From CAZHCA01 sp964530825 (lineage in GTDB: Bacteria; Bacteroidota; Bacteroidia; Chitinophagales; Saprospiraceae): DNA of 64,000 nt. The DNA lies in NCBI GenBank assembly GCA_964530825.1, contig CAZHCA010000022.1, positions 12,668-76,667 on the forward strand, read 5' to 3'. This document shows, piece after piece, positions 43,128 to 52,736 of the stretch. Below the pieces are notes generated by a model. It saw only the letters and a list, made by a program, of their open reading frames with translations, did not search any database and had not been told where the DNA came from. A program made the translations under genes and the position numbers. Every line of letters starts with the position of its first letter. Position 1 is the stretch's first letter.

Positions 43128-45881
43128 CTAAAAGGTCGCCGTCCCGTCCACATTATTTCGCTGATAGGGTATTTTGATAAAGTCGAAGCTGCCCGGTTTC
43201 ACCCGGATATTGAAGTTGTAAGTATTTCGTTGGGGAAACCAGTCGAAAGTGAGCTCCCAGCAGTGGAGATCGCGATAAAAGCCTACAGAAGGATAGGATA
43301 TCCGTTTGTTACGAAAATCGTAGCCGAAGTTTCCCACATTGATCCCCCAGTTTTTGGTGAGCTGAATGCTACCACGAAAGTCGACGGTATGGGTTTGCAA
43401 CTCGTATTCAATGGGGCCGCCGCTCAGCGCCTGCCAGTTGAACACGATATTGTGTGCGATCCGGAAGTTTTGGAATAGATCGTAGAAGCTTTGCAAGTTA
43501 TCTTCCTGTTGGCGGCGCTCCCGACGTTCGCGCTCGCGGGTTTTGGCCTCTTCCTCTAGGTCGGTCACCACGCGCTGCTGCTCGCCCGTAAAGAGTTTCC
43601 GCAGCTTACTGATCGTAATGTTGGTGGTGAATCGCGCCTGGGCACGATCCAGCCGAACAAGCCGCCCTCTATCTTCAAGAACAGTCGTATTGATTCGCCG
43701 ACCCTGGGCATTTTCGATGTAAGGGTCGAAAGCGGCATTTAGGTTGAGGATGGTGATACCCTCAAAAAAACGCGCCGTCCCGATCACTGTTACCGGACTC
43801 CACCGCAACGAATCGGCTGCGAAGTTATAATTGCCGTTCACCCGTAAGTTGTCGAAGAGTTTGATCTTGCGTTCGCCCTCTTTATCTCGTTCGCGCCGCG
43901 ACCGCACCTTAGCCTCGAAAATATTATTAAACCCGTAACTGATCGCCATCTGTCGTCCCGATTGGGGCGGGCCACCGAAGATCCCCAACCCAAAGGTTGG
44001 GAAAGTCTGGGTTTGCTCCGGGAAACGCGAATCGGTAGGCAATTGGTCGAAGTAGTCCAGGCCGGAGTTGAGATAGTTCGGAGCGAATACAAAAGATAAA
44101 CTCGGCTTGATGATATGGCGCAGGCCACGGATCAGGCCATTGCCGCGAAAACGCAGCGTACCGAAGATTTGGGTATTCACCCCTACGCTGGCCGAATATT
44201 GCCGGAAGGCCCGAAAACCCCAAAGGGTGTCGGTCAGCACCTGTCCGAAATCAGTGGTATCCATGACGATCTGAAAGTCGGTAGAGTCTTCGGGATTGAA
44301 GATGGTATCAGTTTCGATGGTCGGCGTGTCGTCGAAAGCATAATCCAGGGAGCGCCAATTCCAGGTCTCCTCGTAATTGACACTGGGCACCACGTTGAGG
44401 TAGCGCAATAATTTGAAGGAGGTATTCAAACTCATTCGTTGGTTCACCCCGAATTCGGCGCTCTCCAGGGCTTGATTGGTGAACAGGGCGGTATCGGGCA
44501 CCTGAATGCGGTTACGCGCTTCGGCCGAGTACTGCATCACAATTTCTTCGTACCAGCGCCGACCGCCGCTGCTGACCTCACGCTCGAAAGGATTGATAGA
44601 GGAAGTCACAAAACGCAGATTGGGAAAATTAATCGTCACGTTGCGCGTCCGGGTGTTTTGGCTGTGATTGAAAGCGGCGGTAAAATTGAAGGGTCTATTC
44701 AGCCAGTTTTTCGTAAAAGTCATGTTCGAGTTCAGCTGGTTCTCGAACACGTTATTGGCATCGTTATTGACGATGCTCTGGTAGTTGTTGGTCTGCAGGT
44801 TGATCGAGCCCCCAAAAGTATTGGTGGGGTGGGCAGTGGCATCCTGGCGGTGACTCCAGTTGAGCGAAAAAGATTCGACGTTGGTAAAGGTGGCGTCAGG
44901 TAGCTCGCGCCGCTGGGAATTAAAGCCGATACGAAAGTTGCCATTGTAACGATAACGCTGGCGGTAGCGAGCCGAGGCTCTGATTCCCCAGGATCCCTTC
45001 AGGTAAATATCACTGGTCAATGCCAGGTTGAACGTCTCGCCAATAGGAAAAAACCAGCCCACATCGCGCAATCCGAAGCCAAGCTGATTGGAATACTCAA
45101 AATCGCGCGGGAAGAGCAAACCGGTCGAACGCCCGCTGGAAATCGGAAAAAACCCGAACGGCAGCCAGATAGGCGTGGGGACATCCATAATTTCCATTTG
45201 CGAAGGGCCCACCACCACTACCTTGTTGGGGACTACTTTCTGCTTATTGCTGCGAATGCCGAAGTGCGGATGGTCGGCCGTGCAGGTGGTAAAGATCGCG
45301 TCTTGGCTATAGATGACGTCTTCGGCCCGGCTCTTCGTGTCACCGCCCACGTACTTGGTTTTGTTACCCCGCACAATTACATCTTGTTGCTGACTGACTA
45401 CATCGTAGATGATACCGCGCTCGGTTTCGAAATTGTAGCGCATCTTACCCATTTGGAATTCCTGGTCGCCGTCTTTAAAGGTAGGCAGCCCTGCCAGCCG
45501 GCCGGTGCTGTCGGGCAGGCCTTCGGCCGTAGCAATGCTTTCTTCCCAGTTGAGCACAATAAAGTCGGCCGAGAGGGACATATTGGTGTAGGTGACGATA
45601 GCATCGCCGAAGAGGTAGATCTCTTTTTTGATATTATCGATGATCATGGAGTCGCGAGCATCGTATTGTACGGGTGCGTCGAGGCTATCAGAAGACAGGC
45701 GAATCTGCTGTAAATTCCGCCGGGTAGTATCGGTAAAAAAAGCCAGTGAATCGGTACCTAGAGAATCCGCACCGGGAGCATCAGCGGGGTTTGCCAGTAC
45801 GGTGGTATCGGTGGATTGAGCAAAAAGTTGATAACCTGCAAGCAGAATGATGAAAATTATGTATCGCCTTCTTGTACCCAA
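43128..45881 (-). CDS. lptD: LPS-assembly protein LptD homologue
   Basis: A 917-aa outer-membrane translocon that inserts lipopolysaccharide into the outer leaflet. A signal peptide (1-22, ending YQLFAQ) is followed by an OstA/LptA-like beta-jellyroll (about 60-200; IYLFGDAIVTYTNMSLSADF, KTKYVGGDTKSRAEDVIY). A large barrel then runs to the C-terminus, with family motifs WLPFGFFPIS and GRSTGLLFP. No other start than the TTG at 45881 fits: upstream the frame meets a TAG before any ATG or GTG, and later ATGs would remove the signal peptide. It is convergent with the giant surface gene and divergent from the amidase gene. Confidence 0.9.
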   Translation of the reverse strand: MGTRRRYIIFIILLAGYQLFAQSTDTTVLANPADAPGADSLGTDSLAFFTDTTRRNLQQIRLSSDSLDAPVQYDARDSMIIDNIKKEIYLFGDAIVTYTNMSLSADFIVLNWEESIATAEGLPDSTGRLAGLPTFKDGDQEFQMGKMRYNFETERGIIYDVVSQQQDVIVRGNKTKYVGGDTKSRAEDVIYSQDAIFTTCTADHPHFGIRSNKQKVVPNKVVVVGPSQMEIMDVPTPIWLPFGFFPISSGRSTGLLFPRDFEYSNQLGFGLRDVGWFFPIGETFNLALTSDIYLKGSWGIRASARYRQRYRYNGNFRIGFNSQRRELPDATFTNVESFSLNWSHRQDATAHPTNTFGGSINLQTNNYQSIVNNDANNVFENQLNSNMTFTKNWLNRPFNFTAAFNHSQNTRTRNVTINFPNLRFVTSSINPFEREVSSGGRRWYEEIVMQYSAEARNRIQVPDTALFTNQALESAEFGVNQRMSLNTSFKLLRYLNVVPSVNYEETWNWRSLDYAFDDTPTIETDTIFNPEDSTDFQIVMDTTDFGQVLTDTLWGFRAFRQYSASVGVNTQIFGTLRFRGNGLIRGLRHIIKPSLSFVFAPNYLNSGLDYFDQLPTDSRFPEQTQTFPTFGLGIFGGPPQSGRQMAISYGFNNIFEAKVRSRRERDKEGERKIKLFDNLRVNGNYNFAADSLRWSPVTVIGTARFFEGITILNLNAAFDPYIENAQGRRINTTVLEDRGRLVRLDRAQARFTTNITISKLRKLFTGEQQRVVTDLEEEAKTRERERRERRQQEDNLQSFYDLFQNFRIAHNIVFNWQALSGGPIEYELQTHTVDFRGSIQLTKNWGINVGNFGYDFRNKRISYPSVGFYRDLHCWELTFDWFPQRNTYNFNIRVKPGSFDFIKIPYQRNNVDGTATF

Positions 45882-45964
45882 TGGATGAAATGCCTTAAAT
45901 TGTGGGAAAATCTAGAAATAATCGCTCCTCAGAAGGGTAATAAGCAAATAATTTATTCAACTCC

Positions 45965-47338
45965 ATGATGCCGCGATCCCTATTGCAAACGTCCTTTTCC
46001 TCCGAGACGCCGCTAATTGCCTCTGCTTTTAACATATCTTTTACGGTCGTGCTGGCCGCCTGGATATTAGTCCTGCCGGCCCGGGCAAGCAGCTTAGCGC
46101 CTACCACCGATACCACGGAGTCGGCCAAAGTTATCAATCCTGCGGAAAAACCCGCCCATGAATACGCGATAAAAACTGTCGTGATCGATCCGGGTCATGG
46201 TGGGCACGATCCGGGGTGCCTGGGGGGACATTCGCGCGAGAAACATTTAGCCCTGGCCATCGGGCTAAAATTCGCCGACTTCCTGCGCACTGCCTACCCC
46301 CACTTGCAAGTCATCCTTACCCGCGATCATGACGTGTTCATCCCGCTTTACGAACGGGCCGCCATCGCCAATCGCAACAATGCCGACCTCTTTGTCTCTA
46401 TTCATTGTAATTTCATGCCCGGCTCAAGTGCCACCCGCGGTACGGAGACCTATGTCATGGGCTTACACACCGCCGAACACAACTTAAATGTAGCCAAACG
46501 AGAAAACTCGGCTATTTTGCTGGAAGACAACTACGAGCAAAACTACGACTACGACCCCAACTCGCCCGAGGGCCACATCATGCTGAGCATGTTCCAAAAT
46601 GCCTTTCTCGAGCAAAGCATCCTTTTTGCCGAGGCTGTTGAGAACAAATTTGCCGACCACGCCAACCGCAAGAGCCGCGGAGTAAAGCAAGCCGGATTCG
46701 TAGTCCTCAAAGAAACAACCATGCCCAGCGTGCTGGTCGAAACCGGCTTTCTCAGCAACCGGCGCGAAGAGGCTTTTCTCATGTCTGCCGACGGGCAGCG
46801 GGTCGTCGCCGAAGCCATGCTGCAAGCCTTTACTGACTATTTACAAGAAGTATCCTCGGCCGCCTTTCAACCCGGAAAAGTAGCGCCCCAACAACAAGCG
46901 GCGGCATCCCCGGCCGTTGCCGTACCCGCTACGCCGTCGGCGGTACCGGTGGTCAACAAAACCGTCCAGAAAGAACAACAACCCAACACCCAGGCCGGCT
47001 CCTTCAATCCTTACGAATCGGCTGTACCCCCGTCCACTACGCCAAAATCGGTGCTCCCCGAACCCGCAGTACAAATCGAATTTTGTGTACAGCTCGCGGC
47101 CGCACAAGAACCCCAGGACACCCAAAATGGAAAATGGCACGATATCCCTTACCTGGTAGAAGTTGTACAGGAAAATAATTTGTACAAGTACCTGGCACGC
47201 AATTTCGCCTCCTTGCAACATGCCCAGTCGGCTAGGGAAGAATTGCAGCAAATGGGATTCACCGACGCCTTCCTCGTGGCCTATTACAATGGCGGACGCA
47301 TCTCTTTAAAGGAGGCCAAATCACTGCTCGGACTGTAG
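45965..47338 (+). CDS. N-acetylmuramoyl-L-alanine amidase with C-terminal SPOR-like domain
   Basis: A 457-aa zinc amidase (Amidase_3) that cleaves the peptide stem from murein during cell separation. An N-terminal hydrophobic segment (about 22-43) serves as signal or anchor. Zinc and catalytic residues are His in DPGHGGHDPG, Glu in HSREKHLAL, His in SIHCNF, and Glu in VLVETGFLSN. A Pro/Ala/Gln-rich linker (about 300-370) leads to a C-terminal SPOR-like domain (about 375-457; FCVQLAAAQEPQ, FASLQHAQSAREELQQMGF), which would recruit it to denuded septal murein. It precedes the MCE gene by 76 bp and is divergent from lptD, forming an envelope cluster. Confidence 0.92.
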   Translation: MMPRSLLQTSFSSETPLIASAFNISFTVVLAAWILVLPARASSLAPTTDTTESAKVINPAEKPAHEYAIKTVVIDPGHGGHDPGCLGGHSREKHLALAIGLKFADFLRTAYPHLQVILTRDHDVFIPLYERAAIANRNNADLFVSIHCNFMPGSSATRGTETYVMGLHTAEHNLNVAKRENSAILLEDNYEQNYDYDPNSPEGHIMLSMFQNAFLEQSILFAEAVENKFADHANRKSRGVKQAGFVVLKETTMPSVLVETGFLSNRREEAFLMSADGQRVVAEAMLQAFTDYLQEVSSAAFQPGKVAPQQQAAASPAVAVPATPSAVPVVNKTVQKEQQPNTQAGSFNPYESAVPPSTTPKSVLPEPAVQIEFCVQLAAAQEPQDTQNGKWHDIPYLVEVVQENNLYKYLARNFASLQHAQSAREELQQMGFTDAFLVAYYNGGRISLKEAKSLLGL

Positions 47339-47386
47339 GTAGGACAACCTAATCCCCCCTAACCGCGTTCTACCAAAGTATTTTTT

Positions 47387-47394
47387 TACATTTG
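47387..47394 (+). promoter_or_regulatory. Possible -7 element of the MCE gene
   Basis: TACATTTG matches TAnnTTTG and lies 20 bp before the ATG at 47415. No TTTG at -33 was seen. It would allow transcription of the MCE gene independent of the amidase gene. Confidence 0.35.
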
Positions 47395-47414
47395 GAGCGC
47401 ACAAACCAAATGAT

Positions 47415-48440
47415 ATGTCTAGAGAAGTTCGAGTGGCACTACTTGCCATCGTCGCCATTGCCCTCACCTACGGAGGCTACAAATTTATCCGCGGAAAAAA
47501 TGTCCTCGTAAATACCAATGTCTATTACGCTAAATACAATAGTGTGGATGGAATGCGCTTATCTACGCCGGTTAATATCAATGGCGTACAGGTAGGTTTC
47601 GTGTCTGATATCCAGCTCGACCGAATCAAAGATGAAGTGGTCGTCACCTTCGACTTGAAAAGCAATACCCGTATTCCCAAAGACGCTGTGGCCATCATCA
47701 AAGCCGATGGCTTCATGGGTGGCAAATTGGTAGAAATTGAATACGATGCCCCCTGTACCGATGCCAACTGTGCCAAAAGCGGGGATTATATCGAAGGGCG
47801 ACTGCTCGGCATGCTAGGTACCTTCTTCCCCGAAGAGGACCTGGGAAATTACCTGGTAGCCGTACGGCAAGCCTTGAAAGAGGTTACCGACACCCTCACC
47901 AGGCGCTTTCTCAGCGAAGACTCCGATAATGCCATCGCCAACAGCTTACGCGACCTCGAATCGACCATGGCCAACCTCGACGCCAGTTCGGCCCGACTCA
48001 ACGGACTGATCGCCGGCTCATCGAGTGATATCCAGGGCACCATCAGTAACCTGCGGGGTATTACCGACAACCTCGAGGCCAGCAATGCAGACATCGGTCG
48101 CTTGATCAGCAATACCAGCCAGTTCAGCGAACAGTTGACCGAAGTGGAACTGAAGCGGACCCTGCAGGAGGTGGAAACGACTATTACCAATTTGAAATCG
48201 ACCCTGGACGAGGCCGACCGCGCCATTGCGGGCGTCGCCGATGTGGTGGATATGGCTAAATCGGGCGATGGTACCCTCGGTAAGCTACTACAGGACGAAC
48301 AGCTCTACAACAACCTGGAGGATTTATCCCACGCCATCGATTCCCTCGCCAGCGACCTGCAAGAACGCCCCTACCGCTACGTGCCGCTCATGAGCCGGAA
48401 CCGGGTCAAGCGTTACGACCGCAAGGACGCCAAGGAGTAG
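47415..48440 (+). CDS. MlaD/MCE family lipid-transport protein
   Basis: A 341-aa protein with one N-terminal transmembrane helix (about 6-24) and a single MCE domain (about 36-115; NVYYAKYNSVDGMRLSTPVNINGVQVG). A long helical coiled-coil region (about 140-300), rich in Asn/Thr/Ser, follows. MCE proteins form hexameric rings in the periplasm that carry phospholipids or other lipids between membranes, working with an ABC permease and ATPase that are not encoded next to it. The basic C-terminus (RNRVKRYDRKDAKE) is unremarkable. Placement beside lptD and the amidase fits an outer-membrane maintenance role. The cargo and direction are unknown. Confidence 0.88.
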   Translation: MSREVRVALLAIVAIALTYGGYKFIRGKNVLVNTNVYYAKYNSVDGMRLSTPVNINGVQVGFVSDIQLDRIKDEVVVTFDLKSNTRIPKDAVAIIKADGFMGGKLVEIEYDAPCTDANCAKSGDYIEGRLLGMLGTFFPEEDLGNYLVAVRQALKEVTDTLTRRFLSEDSDNAIANSLRDLESTMANLDASSARLNGLIAGSSSDIQGTISNLRGITDNLEASNADIGRLISNTSQFSEQLTEVELKRTLQEVETTITNLKSTLDEADRAIAGVADVVDMAKSGDGTLGKLLQDEQLYNNLEDLSHAIDSLASDLQERPYRYVPLMSRNRVKRYDRKDAKE

Positions 48441-48552
48441 TAAGCCCCGCAGGTCTGCATCCCACACTTCTTTTCCCTTTTGCAAATAACAGCAAAGGAG
48501 TAATTCAAAACGGAAGACTTGCCACCTGCGGACGCTCATGATGCCAGGGAAG

Positions 48553-49572
48553 TCAAATGATATTTACCTCCGGTTTCAGTATAATCCCAAACCGCTCCTG
48601 CACTGAATCCATCACCCGCTGGGCATGTGCGTAAACTTCCCTTCCGCTAGCGCCGCCATAATTGACCAGTACCAGCGCCTGTTTTTCATAACAGCCGGTT
48701 TGGCCCACCCTTTTGCCTTTCCAGCCGCACTGCTCAATGAGCCAGCCGGCAGGGATTTTGTACATTCCCCCAGGCAGCGCATAGTAAACCAGGTTGGGAA
48801 AATCAGCGCGCAAGCGCTCGCAGGTAGTGGCGTCAACTACTGGGTTTTTGAAAAAGCTTCCCGAATTACCCAGTTCCGCCGGGTCGGGCAGCTTCTGCCG
48901 CCGAATATGAATGACTGCTCGGGCTACATCACGGATCGTAGGCTGCTGTACAGCCCATCCGCCTAGGGTGTCGCGTATGGCGCCATATTCGGTACACACC
49001 CTCCATGGGTTGCGGTGCAGCCGCAGATAGACCTGGGTGATAATCAGCTTACCTTTGAGTTCATTTTTAAAAACGCTATCCCGGTAGCCGAAGTGACAAT
49101 CAGCCCCGGTAAACCAGCTGTGCCGGCCCGTAGCCAGGTCATAGGCCTCCAAACGGTCGAAGACCTCGCGGAGCTCTACGCCATACGCGCCAATATTCTG
49201 GATCGGTGCTGCCCCTACCGTACCTGGGATAAGGGACAGGTTTTCGATGCCGCCATATCCCTGATTAACTGCCCACTTGGTGAGTGCATGCCAAGAAACA
49301 CCGCCGCCTGCCTTAATCAAAACGGATGATCCGCTATGCTCGATAAGGGTAATCCCTGGTATTTGGTTAAGCAGCACCAATTTATCAATGTCCTGCGTGA
49401 GTAGCAGATTGCTGCCTCCACCCAGCACAAAGGTATTTTCGGGATCGATTGGTAACAGCCGTCGGAGTGTAGATTCGTCTCGGATATGAGCCAGCCGACG
49501 TGCCTGCACATCAATGCCGAAAGTATTATAAGAAGCTAGGGAGTGCTGCCGCACGATTGGTACCTCGCTCAT
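48553..49572 (-). CDS. murB: UDP-N-acetylmuramate dehydrogenase
   Basis: A 339-aa FAD enzyme that reduces UDP-GlcNAc-enolpyruvate to UDP-MurNAc in peptidoglycan synthesis. Landmarks are LASYNTFGIDVQARRLA, the FAD-binding VLGGGSNLLLTQD, PGTVGAAPIQNIGAYGVEL, and the catalytic Ser in GNSGSFFKNPVV, with the C-terminal UDP-binding region ending NIILKPEVNII. The length fits the E. coli-like type I branch. Its start overlaps the stop of the ABC exporter gene (ATGA), so the two are translated together. It is convergent with the MCE gene, 112 bp apart. Confidence 0.95.
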   Translation of the reverse strand: MSEVPIVRQHSLASYNTFGIDVQARRLAHIRDESTLRRLLPIDPENTFVLGGGSNLLLTQDIDKLVLLNQIPGITLIEHSGSSVLIKAGGGVSWHALTKWAVNQGYGGIENLSLIPGTVGAAPIQNIGAYGVELREVFDRLEAYDLATGRHSWFTGADCHFGYRDSVFKNELKGKLIITQVYLRLHRNPWRVCTEYGAIRDTLGGWAVQQPTIRDVARAVIHIRRQKLPDPAELGNSGSFFKNPVVDATTCERLRADFPNLVYYALPGGMYKIPAGWLIEQCGWKGKRVGQTGCYEKQALVLVNYGGASGREVYAHAQRVMDSVQERFGIILKPEVNII

Positions 49573-51380
49573 GAGACCGATTCAAATTGCAGTTTAGCCA
49601 GAGCGTTATAAGCTCCGTCTTCGACGGCTGATAGCTCCTCGTGCGTACCCTGCTCTACAATTTGGCCCTGCTCCAAGACGTAGATCTGATCTACGTCACG
49701 TATGGTACTCAGCCGGTGAGCAATGATGATCGAAGTTCGCCCGACCATTAGTACATTTAGTGCTTCCTGCACCAATCGCTCCGATTCGGCATCCAGTGAG
49801 GAGGTAGCTTCGTCGAGCAGTAAGATCGCAGGGTCTTTTAGAATAGCGCGTGCGATGGCGACCCGCTGACGCTGACCGCCCGAAAGCTTGACGCCCCGTT
49901 CGCCGACCACCGTATCCAGCCCCTCAGGAAAAGAGGAAATGAAGTCCCAGGCATTGGCTTTCTCTGCGGCCTCCTGCACTTCCTGGTCGGTAGCACCTGG
50001 CTGGCCGTAGCGGATATTTTCTCCGATGGTACCACCGAACAGCAACACTTCCTGTGGAACAATGGCGATATTCTGACGGTATTCGTAAAGGTCATTGTCG
50101 TAAATCGATTGCCCGTCCACCAGAATATCGCCTTCGTCGACCCGGTAGAACTGCAACAGTAATTGCATGATGGTCGACTTACCGGCCCCGCTGGCCCCGA
50201 CCAACGCTACTTTTTGTCCGCTGGTAATTTCCATATCGATACCCTTGAGCACAGGTACATCTTTACGGGTAGGATAGGCAAAATGAACATCGCGCAGTGC
50301 GATATCGCCCCGGTAACGGGTGGCGGAAGGTTGGCGTTGCTCGAGCGGCAGCTCCGAAGATTCACCCAGGATGGCAAAGATGCGTTCGGTAGCACCAACG
50401 GCACTGACAATTTCGGTATAAAACCCGCCGATGCTCGCAATGGAGCCGCCAATGATACCGGTATACACCAGAAAATTAATCAGGTCGCCGGTTGCCAGGT
50501 TGCCCGTCTGGACTAACAATACCGCCTGCCACAGAATGAAAAAAAGAGATCCAAATATAGCCAGGATAACAAAGGAGGCGAATAGTCCGCGAAAGTGGGC
50601 AGCCTTCAGCGAAATGCGCACTGCTTCCTTCAGATTAGTCAGGTAACGCTGTACCTCAAACCACTCGTTGGTGTAGGCCTTGACGGTCTGGATGTTTTGC
50701 ATAGTTTCTTCCACCACCACGTTGGTCTTGGCCAATTGGTCCTGCCGTTCACGAGACAGCCTACGGATGTAACGGCCAAAAATCATGGCAATAACGATCA
50801 CAACCGGAAAGGTCAGCAGCATGATCATAGTCAGACGCGGCATCATACCGATGATGAGGGCAATGCCACCCACCAGTACAATAAGCTGGCGTAAAAACTC
50901 GGCTAAGGTTACCGACACAATTCCCTGCACCTGGGCCACGTCGGTGGTCATGCGACTGGTCAGTTCCCCAACCCGGCGTTCTTCGAGAAAGGGAATGCCC
51001 AAAGAAATCATTTTACTGTATAAATCCTGACGCAAGTTCGCCATACTTTTTTCCGACACATAAGCAAAAATGCGCACCCGCAGGTAAGACAAAATCCCTT
51101 GTACCAGCAGGAGGCTAATGATGAGCAGAAATACCTGGTTGACGGTTGCATCGTAGGCGGACTCGCCCGACATGATGTTGACCATTTCGCCGGGTAGCCA
51201 CATGATACCCAGGAAGAGCAAGCTGCCAAGCGACAGTAAGATCATACCCACTATAAACGCCCACCGGTAAGGTAGGACGTATTGAAATATTTTTAGCGCA
51301 TTCTTTAAGCGCTCCCGGCTGATTTTTGGCTTTTCTTCCCCATTTTCGGCAAGGGAGCGCTTCGACCGACGCATACTCAT
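49569..51380 (-). CDS. ABC exporter, fused permease and ATPase (MsbA type)
   Basis: A 603-aa half-transporter. The permease domain (about 25-330) has six transmembrane helices. The ATPase domain carries Walker A GASGAGKST (395-403), signature LSGGQRQRVAIARAIL, Walker B ILLLDEATSSLD and H-loop IIIAHRLST. The open frame extends 31 codons upstream to 51473, but that part is Arg/Pro-rich and ordinary starts favour the ATG at 51380 (MSMRRSKRSLAE). Exporters of this type include MsbA (lipid A flippase) and multidrug pumps. Position next to murB and near lptD makes a lipid or envelope cargo plausible, but the substrate is not determined by sequence. Confidence 0.9.
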   Translation of the reverse strand: MSMRRSKRSLAENGEEKPKISRERLKNALKIFQYVLPYRWAFIVGMILLSLGSLLFLGIMWLPGEMVNIMSGESAYDATVNQVFLLIISLLLVQGILSYLRVRIFAYVSEKSMANLRQDLYSKMISLGIPFLEERRVGELTSRMTTDVAQVQGIVSVTLAEFLRQLIVLVGGIALIIGMMPRLTMIMLLTFPVVIVIAMIFGRYIRRLSRERQDQLAKTNVVVEETMQNIQTVKAYTNEWFEVQRYLTNLKEAVRISLKAAHFRGLFASFVILAIFGSLFFILWQAVLLVQTGNLATGDLINFLVYTGIIGGSIASIGGFYTEIVSAVGATERIFAILGESSELPLEQRQPSATRYRGDIALRDVHFAYPTRKDVPVLKGIDMEITSGQKVALVGASGAGKSTIMQLLLQFYRVDEGDILVDGQSIYDNDLYEYRQNIAIVPQEVLLFGGTIGENIRYGQPGATDQEVQEAAEKANAWDFISSFPEGLDTVVGERGVKLSGGQRQRVAIARAILKDPAILLLDEATSSLDAESERLVQEALNVLMVGRTSIIIAHRLSTIRDVDQIYVLEQGQIVEQGTHEELSAVEDGAYNALAKLQFESVS

Positions 51381-51758
51381 AGCTCTTCTAAATTTTGACA
51401 ATCGAAGAAAAGGACGGTACTCCCCCTTTTCTCGAGGCCAGGGTTTGTGCGCCGAACCAGCAAGCGGTCGCAACGCATTTGAGTTTCCAACTTATGAAAA
51501 TAAGCCCAAAGCGGAAATAGTTGTTTGGGGTAGCCCGGGCTTCGGTGTTAAAGGTTAAAAAAATTGACGGAGGCCTGAAATATTTTCGTAATCTGTCAAG
51601 TTTGAAGAATTGAGTATTCCCAGCCCCAAGTCTGCATGTGTTTTTTTCATATTCTAAATAACCCATTTTTTAAGGTTCGATTATCTTGCGAATTCATCCG
51701 CCCCTGACCAAATGAATTTGGTCTACTGACTTTATCCCAAGAGCTGAAAGTTGTTTTT
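51381..51758. other. Divergent intergenic region with a short dyad
   Basis: This 378-bp region lies between the divergent ABC exporter and DUF6089 genes. It is AT-rich toward the right side. A perfect inverted repeat GACCAAA-TGAA-TTTGGTC (51706-51723) sits 35 bp before the DUF6089 start and could be an operator or a transcript hairpin. I see no other gene; short open frames on both strands look random. Confidence 0.4.
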
Positions 51759-52610
51759 ATGAAAAAGCTGTACACGCTTATCCTTTGTTTTTCTTTGACG
51801 TATCCCTTTTCTTCTGCACAAGATATCGATTTAGGCGTGGCGCTGGGCACTACCTTTTACAGTGGTGACCTCGTACCGAGGGAGTTCGGAATTTACGTCA
51901 ATGACCTATACCCCAGCGGCGGCCCCTTTGCCCGTTTTAACTTCAACCGTTTTTTGAGCGTACGGACTGGTTTTTTGTATGCACGAGTTTCGGGCGATGA
52001 TGCCAACTACGGCCTGGATCAAGTCCGCGGTTTGAACTTCCGCAGCGATATATTTGAGCTTTACGCCCTGGGCGAAATTAATTTAGGCAACTTTGGTTAC
52101 CGGACATCCAGCGCTGTATTTATGCCCTACTTGGCAGCCGGCGGAGGCGTTTTTTACTTTAACCCGCAGTTCAACCGCGATGGAGAATGGATCGATACGC
52201 AGCCGCTAGGTACAGAAGCCCAGGGCCTGGAGGGATATCCCGCCCCCTACGACCGCGTTCAGTACAATTTACAACTTGGAGCGGGCGTCAAACTGTTGCT
52301 CAATGAACGCTGGATGATCGGCGGGGAACTGGTGGGGCGCTATCTCTTCACCGATTACCTGGATGATGTGGGCAGCATGCCGGTCAACTACCAGACCATT
52401 TTTGATGGCAACGGCCCCACTGCAGCCTACGTTAGCCGGCCAACCCTGGACCCTGGGCAGGAAAATACTGATGTCACTTACGTACGTGGCGGCGAAGGCA
52501 GAGACTGGTATTACTTTATGGGGCTGACTCTTTCTTTTCGGCTGGTTAGTGAAAACGTATTCTACGGCCCACGAAAATTTGATGTCATGTGCCCGGTTTT
52601 TAACCAATGA
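51759..52610 (+). CDS. DUF6089-type outer-membrane beta-barrel protein
   Basis: A 283-aa exported barrel. A signal peptide (1-20, ending PFSSAQD) is followed by the DUF6089 landmarks seen in the two copies at 8.5-11.1 kb: GTTFYSGDLVPREFG near the N-terminus, LRFNFN-type first strands, FELYALGEINLGNFG, and the late motif FTDYLDDVG. A longer extracellular loop (about residues 205-245, with VNYQTIFDGNG) distinguishes it from its paralogues. It is probably located in the outer membrane; the function is unknown. The dyad at 51706-51723 lies just upstream. It is followed by the ArsC-like gene after 126 bp. Confidence 0.75.
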   Translation: MKKLYTLILCFSLTYPFSSAQDIDLGVALGTTFYSGDLVPREFGIYVNDLYPSGGPFARFNFNRFLSVRTGFLYARVSGDDANYGLDQVRGLNFRSDIFELYALGEINLGNFGYRTSSAVFMPYLAAGGGVFYFNPQFNRDGEWIDTQPLGTEAQGLEGYPAPYDRVQYNLQLGAGVKLLLNERWMIGGELVGRYLFTDYLDDVGSMPVNYQTIFDGNGPTAAYVSRPTLDPGQENTDVTYVRGGEGRDWYYFMGLTLSFRLVSENVFYGPRKFDVMCPVFNQ

Positions 52611-52696
52611 AAGGATAAAAAAATTGCGGCTTAAACATGAAAAAGAAAAAAATACATGGCAGCACTGGCGTGACCCATATTTTTCCCCTAATTTAA

Positions 52697-52711
52697 TTAA
52701 CTCAAAGTTAA
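52697..52711. promoter_or_regulatory. Short dyad before the ArsC-like gene
   Basis: TTAACT-CAA-AGTTAA is a perfect 6-bp inverted repeat in an AT-rich stretch, 25 bp before the ATG at 52737. The size and position would suit a repressor site. No family-specific operator can be named. Confidence 0.3.
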
Positions 52712-52736
52712 GTTAACCTTACCAAGGCGTTATTCG

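Noticed and set aside
48447..48531. 8-bp inverted arms CCGCAGGT/ACCTGCGG 69 bp apart between the MCE gene and murB
   Set aside because: The spacing is too long for a good hairpin and no T-run follows; it is likely chance.
51381..51473. N-terminal extension of the ABC exporter by 31 codons
   Set aside because: It is Arg/Pro-rich and not like exporter N-termini; the ATG at 51380 is followed by a typical cytoplasmic leader.
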